From positions 1-44,129 of the forward strand of contig CAMYPM010000013.1 of assembly GCA_947290775.1 (NCBI GenBank): a stretch of DNA of 44,129 nt. The letters run 5' to 3'. This document shows, piece after piece, positions 8,101-17,245 of this stretch. Below the pieces are notes generated by a model, which saw only the letters and a list, made by a program, of their open reading frames with translations, did no database searches and was not told where the DNA came from. Made by a program: the position numbers and the translations under genes. Source of the DNA: an uncultured Bacteroidales bacterium (GTDB lineage Bacteria > Bacteroidota > Bacteroidia > Bacteroidales > Porphyromonadaceae). How positions within the stretch are numbered: position 1 is the stretch's first letter; each line of letters begins with the position of its first letter.

Positions 8101-9390
8101 GTGAAACCACTCCCCCACTTTATCTCAGATAACGTCAATCTACTTAGGCGTCATACCGGCATCTTGGAGAACTTCTTCTCCATGACGCTCGTTTCTTTTC
8201 TCAATTCCGCCTTTTCGCTGATCCTCTATCCCCTACTGATAAGGCGATTAGGAGCTGACAGCTATGGACTTTTTGTTTTTGCCTTCTCATTTGTCAACTA
8301 TTTTCTTGCCCTCGTTGCTTTTGGATTTGATATGGTAGGGGCACGACATGTAGCCATAGCAGACGGGAAGAAAGATCTACAGCTTAAGGAGGAAGTACTC
8401 ACCGCTATTCTGACAATCAAGAGTATCATTGCCATTGGGGCGACTCTACTCTACTTTATCATCATTCTATGCGTGCCCTTTTTACGTACGCATATAGCAC
8501 TATACACAGCACTTGCCTTTTTGATTCCTATCAACGTACTCTCCACTGCATGGTACTTTCAAGCAATCCAAAAGAATCGTGTCAACCTGATCATCCAATT
8601 GCTCTCCAAAGTACTGCTCCTAATCGGTGTCGTCTTATGGGTACAGCAGGAGAGTGACACTGCTGTCTATGCAACTTGCGTATCGGGTACAACACTATTA
8701 GCCATGGTCGGAGCACTCGTGTACATACTTCGCAAGGAACACCTATCTCTTCGGTGGGTATCGCACGCTACCCTACGCAATTATACCCGACAAGCTACGC
8801 CACTTTTTTTCTCCAATATGGTGAATACGGTGAAGATAATGGGCATGAACAACGTAATCGGCATTGTACTTGGCATGTCGGAGCTGGCTGCCTTTGACCT
8901 CGCATATAAGATTATGACGACCGCTAATATCGCCATCCGCTCACTCAACGCAGCAATCTTCCCCAATTTGGTACAAAACTTCTCTATGATGCGGGCCAAA
9001 AAGGTACTGCGAAAAGAGCTGGCCTTAGGCTTTGTCGCCATGATAGCCCTCATGCTTTGCAGCAAATGGATCATATTACTTATTGCCGGAGAAGCGCTTG
9101 TACCTATTGCACAGCCTATCCTCATCATACTCTCCCTACTACTCATGATATGGATGATCACTGGCTTTTTAATTGATTTGGTACTCATTCCCACGGGACG
9201 CTACCGAGTGGTTTTCATCAATCAATTAGTCAGCTTAACCTCGCTTATATTATTGGGCTTTGCGGCTGTTTCCATACACCGTTCTGCAGCCTCTGTAGCC
9301 TTAGCTCTTGTGGCAGCAGGCATTGCTGAGTTGGCATTCCTCATGTTACAGATATTTTTCAAACGGAAACAATATAATCTCCCCAAATGA
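8101..9390 (+). CDS. Polysaccharide (O-antigen/Wzx-type) flippase
   Basis: The 429-residue membrane protein has about twelve hydrophobic segments and the start typical of the RfbX/Wzx branch of the MATE-like flippases (SFLNSAFSLILYPLLIRRLGADSYGLFVFAFSF). It would move lipid-linked glycan repeat units from the inner to the outer face of the cytoplasmic membrane. Translation starts at GTG 8101; an internal ATG at 8182 would remove part of the first segment and is less likely. It follows the HU-like gene by 24 bases and overlaps the next glycosyltransferase by four bases (ATGA), indicating one transcript. No Wzy polymerase is visible nearby. Confidence 0.88.
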   Translation: MKPLPHFISDNVNLLRRHTGILENFFSMTLVSFLNSAFSLILYPLLIRRLGADSYGLFVFAFSFVNYFLALVAFGFDMVGARHVAIADGKKDLQLKEEVLTAILTIKSIIAIGATLLYFIIILCVPFLRTHIALYTALAFLIPINVLSTAWYFQAIQKNRVNLIIQLLSKVLLLIGVVLWVQQESDTAVYATCVSGTTLLAMVGALVYILRKEHLSLRWVSHATLRNYTRQATPLFFSNMVNTVKIMGMNNVIGIVLGMSELAAFDLAYKIMTTANIAIRSLNAAIFPNLVQNFSMMRAKKVLRKELALGFVAMIALMLCSKWIILLIAGEALVPIAQPILIILSLLLMIWMITGFLIDLVLIPTGRYRVVFINQLVSLTSLILLGFAAVSIHRSAASVALALVAAGIAELAFLMLQIFFKRKQYNLPK

Positions 9391-10532
9391 AAAGCACCAC
9401 AAATCCCCTTCTCTCCGTTATAATGCCTGTGTATAACGTATCCGATACGCTGATGAGTAGCGTGCAGAGCGTGCTTCAGCAGCAGGTACCTCTTGAGCTT
9501 CTTCTCATCAATGACGGCAGTTCAGATACATCAGGTATGCTTTGCGACAAGCTGGCAACTCAGTATCCGGAGTGTATCCGTGTATTCCACCAAAGTAACG
9601 CAGGTGTACTCGCTGCCCGTGCTATTGGCCTTAAGCATGCCTCCGGTGACTTTATCGTTCATTGCGATCCGGACGATACTGTACCGGAGGGCGCCTATCT
9701 ACGTATGCTCAATGTAATGGAGCTAAAGGAGGTAGACTGGGTAACTGCTCCCTATCGACGTATTCACAGGGATAGCGGAGAGATACTGCCACAAGATGAT
9801 GAGGCGCAATTGAACGACTATCGTTTGGCTCGTATGGGAGTAGAGGGGTATATCACGCACGAACTCTATTTTGAAGAGCTGCTGAGAGGGTATATCCACT
9901 CCGGCCTTTGGAATAAGATGATGCGCCGCACACTCATCAATGAATCGGTACTGCAAGGGCTATGTGCCATCGGGAGGCAAGACTTTATGGAGGATCGCTA
10001 TATATTAGCTCTCATTCTCTGCTTCAATGCACCCCGCATCTATATGATGAATGATGCTGATCCGGTATATAACTACTACCTCAATGCAGCCTCAATAACG
10101 GAGAATATAAGTTTTGAGCGCTACATAGAAAGCGACAAACTACTTCATATTATTGAACAGCTCGTAACTCCGCACAAGAATAGAGAAGCTGTAAGCGACT
10201 CTATATCTGCAAAGATCCAACAAGCAGCGAGTACTCAGCCTCCCTATAATAATGCCTCAATACGTCTGCAGCAAGCTGCCTTGGCCGGGCGCATACGCAA
10301 CTTTATAGGAGGGGTATTTTCATTCGGAGGCAGACAGATACGACACGATACACGCTTTACTCCAATTAACCTAAAAGCTGTGCTAAGAGCCCCACTGAAA
10401 TGGACTACAAAGACAATGGCTGTAATGGAGCTGTTGGGCATACCCTTTGCTCAGTCAGCAGATCGCTTCTCAAAGACAGTCCTACGTAGGAAGAATAAAA
10501 AAATGAGAAGGAGATGTGATTATGAGCAATAG
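9387..10532 (+). CDS. Family 2 glycosyltransferase
   Basis: The 381-residue protein has a GT-A fold of family GT2: SVIMPVYNVSDTLMSSVQSV (about 10-29), the nucleotide-binding LLINDGSSDTSG (about 39-50), and the metal-binding DPDD at 94-97. Its C-terminal part (about 270-381) is basic and has no recognised domain. It should add a sugar from a nucleotide donor to a lipid-linked glycan on the cytosolic face of the membrane. The start overlaps the stop of the flippase gene (ATGA), so the two are translationally coupled. The specific sugar is not readable. Confidence 0.9.
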   Translation: MKSTTNPLLSVIMPVYNVSDTLMSSVQSVLQQQVPLELLLINDGSSDTSGMLCDKLATQYPECIRVFHQSNAGVLAARAIGLKHASGDFIVHCDPDDTVPEGAYLRMLNVMELKEVDWVTAPYRRIHRDSGEILPQDDEAQLNDYRLARMGVEGYITHELYFEELLRGYIHSGLWNKMMRRTLINESVLQGLCAIGRQDFMEDRYILALILCFNAPRIYMMNDADPVYNYYLNAASITENISFERYIESDKLLHIIEQLVTPHKNREAVSDSISAKIQQAASTQPPYNNASIRLQQAALAGRIRNFIGGVFSFGGRQIRHDTRFTPINLKAVLRAPLKWTTKTMAVMELLGIPFAQSADRFSKTVLRRKNKKMRRRCDYEQ

Positions 10533-10580
10533 TTATCTACTTCATTACAAATCCGTCTTGCCCATTCTATAGATAATAAA

Positions 10581-10588
10581 TACCTTTG
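10581..10588 (+). promoter_or_regulatory. Predicted promoter for the epimerase/dehydrogenase genes
   Basis: TACCTTTG (-7) is preceded by TTG at 10558-10560 with a 20-base gap, the usual Bacteroidetes -33/-7 spacing. The box overlaps the TTG of the longest open frame, arguing that translation starts at the ATG at 10613. Confidence 0.6.
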
Positions 10589-10612
10589 TCACAGTTAAAA
10601 ACAGCACTCAAT

Positions 10613-11593
10613 ATGACCGGACATTCTGGAGAAACAATTCTGATTACCGGCGGCGCCGGTTTCATAGGGTCCAATCTGACGGCATATTTCTTAAACCGTG
10701 GCTACAGGGTACGCTGCTTGGACAACTTTGCTACCGGGAGGCCCCAAAACATAGTGGAATTCCTACCCAACCCCAACTACACATTCATGGGTGGAGATAT
10801 ACGCAATTCAGGCGACTGCAGCAAAGCATGTGAAGGAGTAGATTATGTGCTGCACGAAGCTGCGCTCGGCTCAGTGCCACGCTCTGTAGTAGACCCTGCT
10901 ACTACAAATGAAGTGAATATATCGGGGTTCGTGAATATACTGATTGCAGCTCGTGATGCAGGCATAAAGCGTTTTGTATTTGCCGCCAGTAGCTCTACCT
11001 ACGGGGATAGCACCCAACTTCCCAAAGAGGAAGAATACATAGGACGTCCACTCAGCCCCTATGCAGTGACCAAATACGTGAATGAGCTATATGCCGATGT
11101 TTTCGCACGCACCTACGGTATAGAGTACATAGGACTACGTTACTTCAATGTATTTGGCCCCAAGCAGGATCCACATGGGGCTTATGCAGCAGTTATACCA
11201 CAATTTGTAAAAAAACTTTTGTCACACGAAGCACCTGTGATTAATGGGGACGGCTCTTTCAGTCGCGATTTTACTTATATAGATAACGTAATACAAATAA
11301 ATGAACTGGCACTTACGACCTCTAATCCCGAAGCTGTGAACCAAATATATAACACTGCCTTTGGCGAGCGTACAACCCTTAACCAATTAGTAGATTATCT
11401 TAAGGAGATCTTAAGCAAGCAGGATCCTAAGATCGCCTCAATAGAACCTCTGTACGGGCCCAATCGTATAGGAGATATCCCCCACTCCCTCGCTTGTATT
11501 GACAAAGCAAAGAAACTACTGGGCTACAATCCACAGTTTTCTGTAAGAAAAGGCTTAGCAGCCTGCTGTGATTGGTATAGAGAGCACCTATAA
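10613..11593 (+). CDS. UDP-N-acetylglucosamine 4-epimerase, WbpP/TviC-like
   Basis: The 326-residue short-chain dehydrogenase/reductase has the NAD loop TGGAGFIG near residue 12, a serine group near 127, and the catalytic pair Tyr150/Lys154 (SPYAVTK). ALGSVPRSVVDP is characteristic of the WbpP/TviC group, which interconverts UDP-GlcNAc and UDP-GalNAc (or their uronic acids). The longest frame begins at a TTG (10586) that lies in a predicted promoter, so the ATG at 10613 is used. The next gene is a WbpO-like dehydrogenase, the usual partner in making UDP-GalNAc uronic acid. Confidence 0.85.
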   Translation: MTGHSGETILITGGAGFIGSNLTAYFLNRGYRVRCLDNFATGRPQNIVEFLPNPNYTFMGGDIRNSGDCSKACEGVDYVLHEAALGSVPRSVVDPATTNEVNISGFVNILIAARDAGIKRFVFAASSSTYGDSTQLPKEEEYIGRPLSPYAVTKYVNELYADVFARTYGIEYIGLRYFNVFGPKQDPHGAYAAVIPQFVKKLLSHEAPVINGDGSFSRDFTYIDNVIQINELALTTSNPEAVNQIYNTAFGERTTLNQLVDYLKEILSKQDPKIASIEPLYGPNRIGDIPHSLACIDKAKKLLGYNPQFSVRKGLAACCDWYREHL

Positions 11594-11652
11594 CCAAAGC
11601 ACATACCCTAATTATTGAATAGTAATACCTCCACCTATTTCGCAAGACAAAC

Positions 11653-12927
11653 ATGAGAGCGCTCAGCGATACCAAAATAGCCGTGATTGGTCTTGGCTAC
11701 GTAGGACTACCCTTAGCCCGCCTCTTTTCAACTAAATACGAGACCATTGGATTCGACATGAACCCGAAGCGTGTTGAAGCGCTTATGGCAGGGCATGATA
11801 CCACACTTGAAGTTTCGGACGACTTGCTGCAATCTGCTCTGGACAACGGATTCCGTTGCACTTCCAACCTTGAAGAGATACGCAACTGCAACTTTTACAT
11901 AGTTGCCGTACCTACACCGGTAGATAAAAACCATACCCCCGACTTGACTCCCTTAATTGGTGCCAGCACCACCATCGGCAAGGTAATTGACCGTGGTGAC
12001 GTGGTAGTGTATGAAAGTACTGTCTATCCCGGGGTGACCGAAGATGAATGCATTCCGGTAGTAGAGCGTATTTCCGGCTTGAAACTAAATAAGGATTTCT
12101 ATGCCGGCTATAGCCCCGAACGCATCAATCCAGGAGATAAACAGCATACTGTTGAGCATATCAAAAAGGTTACTTCAGGCTCTACTCCTTCAGTAGGCAA
12201 GTATGTGGATGCCGTGTACAGCTCTGTAATCACAGCCGGTACCCATCTAGCTCCTTCTATTAAGGTAGCGGAAGCGGCTAAAGTGATCGAGAACTCCCAA
12301 AGGGACATCAATATTGCCTTTGTCAACGAGTTAGCAAAGATATTTAGCCGTATCGGCATTGACACATTAGATGTGCTTGAAGCCGCCGGCACAAAATGGA
12401 ATTTCCTGCCCTTTCGCCCAGGGTTGGTGGGTGGACATTGTATTGGAGTAGATCCCTACTACCTAGCTCAGTGTGCGCAGCGACATGGCTATAACCCCGA
12501 AATCATACTTGCCGGTAGACGTATGAACGATGGAATGGGAGCCTACATAGCGGATCAGGTGATTAAACTGATGCTCAAAAAAGGCATTCAGGTACTTGGA
12601 GCCAATGTACTGATTCTCGGCTTCACCTTCAAAGAGAACTGCCCTGATGTGCGTAACACCAAAGTAATTGACATCGTCAAGACACTTAGCGAGTACAACG
12701 TGAATGTAACCATCCACGACCCATGGGCTGACCCCGAAGTGGCTCGGTGTGAATATGGCGTAGAGGTATACAATGTTCTTCCTCAAGCACAGTACGATGC
12801 GATAGTCCTTGCCGTGGCACACCAAGAGTACGATGCCCTTGACCTCACTCCCCTCAAAGCCACTAATACAGTTGTCTACGACGTTAAGTCCGCACTCCCC
12901 ACCGGCGCCTACGACCAACGGCTGTAA
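11653..12927 (+). CDS. Nucleotide-sugar dehydrogenase, WbpO/TviB-like (UDP-HexNAc 6-dehydrogenase)
   Basis: The 424-residue enzyme has the NAD motif GLGYVGLPLA near residue 13, YESTVYPGVTEDEC in the central part, KWNFLPFRPGLVGGHCIGVD containing catalytic Cys263, and the C-terminal NAD/UDP-sugar domain. The GGHCIGVDPYYL signature and the ESTVYPG motif separate the UDP-HexNAc dehydrogenases (WbpO, TviB, WecC) from UDP-glucose dehydrogenase. It would oxidise UDP-GalNAc or UDP-GlcNAc to the uronic acid, using the product of the adjacent epimerase. It lies 59 bases downstream of that gene. Confidence 0.88.
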   Translation: MRALSDTKIAVIGLGYVGLPLARLFSTKYETIGFDMNPKRVEALMAGHDTTLEVSDDLLQSALDNGFRCTSNLEEIRNCNFYIVAVPTPVDKNHTPDLTPLIGASTTIGKVIDRGDVVVYESTVYPGVTEDECIPVVERISGLKLNKDFYAGYSPERINPGDKQHTVEHIKKVTSGSTPSVGKYVDAVYSSVITAGTHLAPSIKVAEAAKVIENSQRDINIAFVNELAKIFSRIGIDTLDVLEAAGTKWNFLPFRPGLVGGHCIGVDPYYLAQCAQRHGYNPEIILAGRRMNDGMGAYIADQVIKLMLKKGIQVLGANVLILGFTFKENCPDVRNTKVIDIVKTLSEYNVNVTIHDPWADPEVARCEYGVEVYNVLPQAQYDAIVLAVAHQEYDALDLTPLKATNTVVYDVKSALPTGAYDQRL

Positions 12928-13026
12928 AGGATAGAAGTTTTTCCTTGAGGTCTTGATCCCTTTTAACAATCACATTCTGTGCTGCGGAGTAAACTTTATG
13001 CATGATTCGGCTGTTCATGTCTTGCT

Positions 13027-14364
13027 ATGCGGATAGTAATGGTAGGATGCGGTTACGTAGGTTTGGTTACCGGTGTTTGCTTTGCGGCAATGGGTAATCA
13101 AGTTTGTTGCGTGGATACGGATGCAACAAAGATAGCGCAGTTACAACAAGGGCTATGCCCCATCTACGAACCCGGCTTGGAATCTCTTATCAAAGAAAAT
13201 AGAGCTAAGGGTCAGCTAACCTTTACCGACCAGCTACCTCAAGCATTAGAAGGAGCCGAGGTGGTTTTTATTGCAGTAGGCACCCCACAAGGAGAGAATG
13301 GTAACGCAGACTTGCGATATATCCATGCTGCTGCTCGGGGGATTGGTGCTGCTATGCAGGCGCCACTGCTCATTGTAAATAAATCGACTGTTCCACCCGG
13401 CACTGCCGATCAAGTTCGCTCCATCATTCGACAAGAGTTGGACACACGCAAAGTGGATATTCACTTTGACGTTGTATCAAACCCAGAGTTTCTCAAAGAA
13501 GGTGCTGCAGTGAAGGACTTTATGAGTCCGGACCGCATTATCGTAGGTAGCGAAAGCAAGGAGGCATTGGAGGTAATGCGTACCCTATACGCACCCTTTA
13601 CTCTGCTTAATGATCGCTTTATCGCTATGGATACACGTTCGGCGGAAATGACTAAGTACGCAGCAAATGCAATGCTGGCGACCAAGATATCTTTCATGAA
13701 CGAGATCGCCAATATTTGTGAGCGAGTTGGTGCTGACGTACAAAAGGTACGTATAGGCATAGGCTCCGACACGCGTATAGGCTATAGTTTTACTTATCCC
13801 GGAGTGGGGTTTGGTGGCAGCTGCTTTCCAAAGGACATCAGAGCGCTACGGCACACAGCCGAAAGCTTTGGTTATACCCCTCGCATCACTGCTGCCGTTG
13901 AGGCGGTTAACGAATCTCAGAAGCTGCTACTTGCCCAAAAGGTAAAAGCCTGCTACGGAGAGGATCTCTCGGGGAAAATATTTGCCATTTGGGGATTGTC
14001 TTACAAGCCCGAAACGGACGATATGCGTGAAGCTCCCTCCATCGTCATCATTAAAGAGCTTTTACGCTGTGGTGCATCTATCCGTGCCTATGATCCCAAA
14101 GCTATGCCCATAGCTAAGAAGCTTTACTTAAAAGACTATCCCATTCTCTATTGCACCAATAAATACGAGGCATTGCAAGGAACTAATGCACTGCTTCTAC
14201 TTACCGAATGGAAAGAATTTCGTGCTCCGGACTTCTCTGAGATAGCAATGCAGCTATCTGATCACTTGATCTTCGATGGGCGCAATCAATATGATGCAGA
14301 GCATCTCTACTCCTATGGGTTAAGGTGCATACAGATCGGGCGTCCCTCTTTTCCCTCTGCTTAG
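13027..14364 (+). CDS. ugd: UDP-glucose 6-dehydrogenase
   Basis: The 445-residue enzyme shows the N-terminal NAD fold (MVGCGYVGLVTGVCFA), the central VNKSTVPPGTAD and SNPEFLKEGAAVKDFMSPDR segments, catalytic Cys266 in GFGGSCFPKD, and the C-terminal UDP-binding domain (WGLSYKPETDDMREAPS). It converts UDP-glucose to UDP-glucuronate with two NAD+. It follows the WbpO-like gene by 99 bases. With that enzyme the cluster can supply two acidic sugars. In P. gingivalis a UDP-glucose dehydrogenase (UgdA) contributes to A-LPS, the glycan that anchors type IX cargo, so a similar role is possible here. Confidence 0.95.
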   Translation: MRIVMVGCGYVGLVTGVCFAAMGNQVCCVDTDATKIAQLQQGLCPIYEPGLESLIKENRAKGQLTFTDQLPQALEGAEVVFIAVGTPQGENGNADLRYIHAAARGIGAAMQAPLLIVNKSTVPPGTADQVRSIIRQELDTRKVDIHFDVVSNPEFLKEGAAVKDFMSPDRIIVGSESKEALEVMRTLYAPFTLLNDRFIAMDTRSAEMTKYAANAMLATKISFMNEIANICERVGADVQKVRIGIGSDTRIGYSFTYPGVGFGGSCFPKDIRALRHTAESFGYTPRITAAVEAVNESQKLLLAQKVKACYGEDLSGKIFAIWGLSYKPETDDMREAPSIVIIKELLRCGASIRAYDPKAMPIAKKLYLKDYPILYCTNKYEALQGTNALLLLTEWKEFRAPDFSEIAMQLSDHLIFDGRNQYDAEHLYSYGLRCIQIGRPSFPSA

Positions 14365-14414
14365 ACAGAACCTTTTTCGCAAGTCTCAATAGTTCATTAT
14401 TCAGAAGAAATACT

Positions 14415-14422
14415 TACTTTTG
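14415..14422 (+). promoter_or_regulatory. Predicted -7 box for the sorting-tail-like gene
   Basis: TACTTTTG matches TAnnTTTG and lies about 33 bases before the preferred ATG at 14455. A -33 element is not clear. Confidence 0.4.
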
Positions 14423-14454
14423 CTCAGAAGCGAGTGAATAGTAAAAGGTGGCTT

Positions 14455-14826
14455 ATGCGAAAAATATTATACTTTTTAGTTACCGTAATATTGATCGATT
14501 TCTGTCAGTTGCATGCTTTGTCTGCTTCTGAGAGAGAGATTAATACTACTTCAATGTCAGACTATATAGCAGTTGCCACACCCCAGAAAGCAGTTCCCGA
14601 TGTACGCATCTCAACTACAAAAAGCGAGATTTCCATTGAGTCATCGGACGTTATAAAGAGCATCACTATATACGACATTACGGGGAAAGTTCTCTATAAT
14701 ACCCTTCTCCAACCCTCTCGTAGAGTCTGCATAGATCGCACTCTATTGCCTGTCTCCCCTGCTCTGTTACTCGTACAGATTACTTTCGAAGGCGGAGAGA
14801 CCTGCGTTACGAAGCTAAAGGTTTGA
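14455..14826 (+). CDS. Small exported protein consisting mainly of a type IX sorting-tail-like domain
   Basis: From the ATG at 14455 the product has 123 residues. It starts with a signal peptide (MRKILYFLVTVILIDFCQLH...LSA), has a short linker, and ends in an 80-residue segment laid out like a T9SS type A sorting domain: ISIESSDVIKSITIYDITGK, a turn, then LLLVQITFEGGETCVTKLKV. The upstream YPNP-type motif of typical tails is missing, and there is no cargo domain. It may be a stand-alone beta-sandwich protein of the DUF3244-like kind, a decoy tail or a truncated gene. The GTG at 14434 would add seven residues; the ATG has AAAGGTGG before it. Confidence 0.65.
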   Translation: MRKILYFLVTVILIDFCQLHALSASEREINTTSMSDYIAVATPQKAVPDVRISTTKSEISIESSDVIKSITIYDITGKVLYNTLLQPSRRVCIDRTLLPVSPALLLVQITFEGGETCVTKLKV

Positions 14827-14908
14827 TCAACCTTTTCTTTTCTCTAATTTTTGAAAGGACTTTTACAGAGTCTCTTTCTTGTATCAGGAGTCTTTTTCTT
14901 TTGAAATT

Positions 14909-15844
14909 ATGAAAGTATCTGTAAATAACGAAACCGGCAGACTTAAATCGGTAATCGTAGGGCGTCCCGAATCACAAGGAGCAGTTCCTACTCTATCAGA
15001 GGCCTACGATGCTCGCAGTTATCAATCTATAGAAGAGGGTGACTATCCATCCGAATCGGCTATTACGAAGGAAATGAATGGATTGGTTGAGGTACTTACA
15101 CAATTAGGGGTTGAGGTACTCCGTCCTACTCCAATTGAGAATTGTAATCAGATATTTGCACGCGACATATCGTTTGTGATTGGTGATCACTTCTATGTAG
15201 CAAATGTATTAGAGGAGCGCACACAAGAGCAAAAGGCCCTACAAGAGATTATCCACAGTATTCCCCAAGAAAAAGTTACTTATTTGGAGAAAGAAGATAC
15301 TTCCGTTGACCCCATACGTGTGGAGGGAGGCGATGTAATGCTCTACGACGACATTGTCTTCTTAGGAGTCACTGAGCAAAACGATGGCTTCGATCGATAC
15401 AAGACGGCTCGTACCAACAGAGCGGCATTGGAATACTTTCAGCGCACTTTGCCTCATAAACGCTTCATTCCCCTACATTTAAAGAAACATGACACACGTC
15501 CCAAAGAGGGAATCTTACACGTTGACTGCGCCTTTCAGCCGGTTGGAAAGGGCAAGGCTGTCTACTATCCGGAGGGGTTCGCTTGCGAAGAAGAGCGAAA
15601 GTTCATAGAGGAACTCTTTGGTAAAGAGAATCTTTTTTCTGTCACTGCGGAAGAAGCTTACCGATTAGCTACTAACTTTGTCTCTGTAGCTCCAAATAAG
15701 GTAATATTGGAAGAACACTTTACTCGACTTGCTCAACATCTTTCCGAACAGTGGAATATACAAACCTATTCCATACCCTATGCAGAGACCTCCAAGCAGG
15801 GAGGGCTACTACGCTGCTCAACGTGTCCTCTCATACGCGAATAA
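14909..15844 (+). CDS. Amidinotransferase / dimethylarginine dimethylaminohydrolase-family enzyme
   Basis: This 311-residue protein belongs to the guanidino-group-modifying superfamily. Seen are NCNQIFARDISFVIGD (substrate-binding Asp), RVEGGDVMLY, ILHVDCAFQPVG (catalytic His) and the nucleophile Cys in GGLLRCSTCPLIRE at the very C-terminus. It therefore should act on arginine or another guanidino compound by a covalent Cys intermediate; which one is not decidable by eye. No signal peptide is present, so it is not the secreted peptidyl-arginine deiminase of P. gingivalis. The longest frame starts at a TTG (14879), but the ATG at 14909 fits the family start. radA follows after nine bases. Confidence 0.85.
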   Translation: MKVSVNNETGRLKSVIVGRPESQGAVPTLSEAYDARSYQSIEEGDYPSESAITKEMNGLVEVLTQLGVEVLRPTPIENCNQIFARDISFVIGDHFYVANVLEERTQEQKALQEIIHSIPQEKVTYLEKEDTSVDPIRVEGGDVMLYDDIVFLGVTEQNDGFDRYKTARTNRAALEYFQRTLPHKRFIPLHLKKHDTRPKEGILHVDCAFQPVGKGKAVYYPEGFACEEERKFIEELFGKENLFSVTAEEAYRLATNFVSVAPNKVILEEHFTRLAQHLSEQWNIQTYSIPYAETSKQGGLLRCSTCPLIRE

Positions 15845-15853
15845 CTACTTCTT

Positions 15854-17236
15854 ATGGCTAAAGCAAGAACTGTCTATGTATGCAGTAACTGTGGAGCAAA
15901 CTACACAAAGTGGCAGGGGCAATGCAGTTTCTGTAAATCGTGGAATACCCTCACAGAGGAGAATGAACCTTCCGGATCCGGGAAAGAAGCTACTCTGGCA
16001 GAGAAGATAATAGGAACGACTAAGGGGGGCAAACCCCATTTCCTCAAGGACATAACCTCACAACAAGAAGCTCGAATCACACTTACCGATAGCGAGTTCA
16101 ACCGAGTACTCGGAGGAGGACTCGTGCGGGGCTCTTTTGTACTCTTAGGGGGAGATCCGGGCATTGGAAAGTCCACCCTCATCTTGCAGACAGTGCTCCA
16201 CACAAAGGGTCTCCGTACTCTCTACGTATCAGGAGAGGAAAGCGAATACCAGATCAAAATGCGGGCAGAACGCATTGGAATCAGCGACTCAGAGCCGGCC
16301 ATCCTTACGGTCACAGATATAGAAGCGATTCTAAATGTTGCAGAAGAGTTCAAACCCGATCTATTAGTTATTGACTCCATACAAACAGTATCCACTTCCC
16401 TTTCGGAGAGCTCTCCCGGATCACCGGCTCAGATAAAAGAATGCGCCAACTTGCTGCTGCGCTATGCTAAATCACAGGGAGTAAGCGTAATTGTGATTGG
16501 ACATATTACAAAAGAAGGCACTTTGGCAGGTCCAAAAGTACTGGAGCACACAGTAGATACTGTGCTGCAATTTGAGGGGGATAGACACTATCAATTTCGT
16601 ATTCTGAGAGCCTCTAAGAACCGATTCGGCAGTACTTCCGAGTTAGGAATCTATGAAATGGAGCAAACAGGGTTACGTATTGTAGATAACCCTTCTGAGC
16701 ACTTCATTAGTAAAAATATGGACGGCTTGAGTGGCCGTGCTATTGCTGCTGCCTTAGAAGGGAATCGTCCTCTTCTGATCGAAGCGCAAGGCTTAGTAAG
16801 TAGTGCCGTATATCCCAATCCTCAGCGTTCCTCTACGGGGTTTGATCTGCGTAGGCTCAATATGCTACTTGCCGTATTAGAGAAGCGGGTCGGCTTTAAG
16901 CTACTACGACAAGATGTATTCATGAATATAGCCGGGGGCATTCGCATTAATGATCCTGCTGTGGACTTAGCTATATTGCTTGCTATCCTCTCCTCTACTA
17001 TTGACAAACCGATACCTGGAAGCGTATGTTTCGCCGGGGAGGTGGGACTCAACGGGGAGATACGGGCGGTCAATCGTATTCGCGAACGAGTTGCCGAAGC
17101 GGATCGCTTAGGATATAAAGCATTCTTTCTGCCAAGCGATAATATGAAAGGGCTGCTACAGAAGGATTACTCAATCCGTCTTATAGGGACAAGCAATGTG
17201 GAAGGCACCTTCCGCAAACTCTTCTCGCACGAGTAA
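15854..17236 (+). CDS. radA: DNA repair protein RadA (Sms)
   Basis: The 460-residue protein contains a four-cysteine zinc finger (C10, C13, C24, C27 in VCSNCGANYTKWQGQCSFC), a RecA-like ATPase with Walker A GGDPGIGKST (about 99-108), the RadA-specific KNRFGSTSELG motif, and a C-terminal Lon-like S5 domain (about 310-460). RadA is a DnaB-type helicase that extends D-loops in recombination and branch migration. It starts nine bases after the amidinotransferase-family stop, so the two are probably co-transcribed although functionally unrelated. Confidence 0.97.
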   Translation: MAKARTVYVCSNCGANYTKWQGQCSFCKSWNTLTEENEPSGSGKEATLAEKIIGTTKGGKPHFLKDITSQQEARITLTDSEFNRVLGGGLVRGSFVLLGGDPGIGKSTLILQTVLHTKGLRTLYVSGEESEYQIKMRAERIGISDSEPAILTVTDIEAILNVAEEFKPDLLVIDSIQTVSTSLSESSPGSPAQIKECANLLLRYAKSQGVSVIVIGHITKEGTLAGPKVLEHTVDTVLQFEGDRHYQFRILRASKNRFGSTSELGIYEMEQTGLRIVDNPSEHFISKNMDGLSGRAIAAALEGNRPLLIEAQGLVSSAVYPNPQRSSTGFDLRRLNMLLAVLEKRVGFKLLRQDVFMNIAGGIRINDPAVDLAILLAILSSTIDKPIPGSVCFAGEVGLNGEIRAVNRIRERVAEADRLGYKAFFLPSDNMKGLLQKDYSIRLIGTSNVEGTFRKLFSHE

Positions 17237-17245
17237 ACTCAAAAA

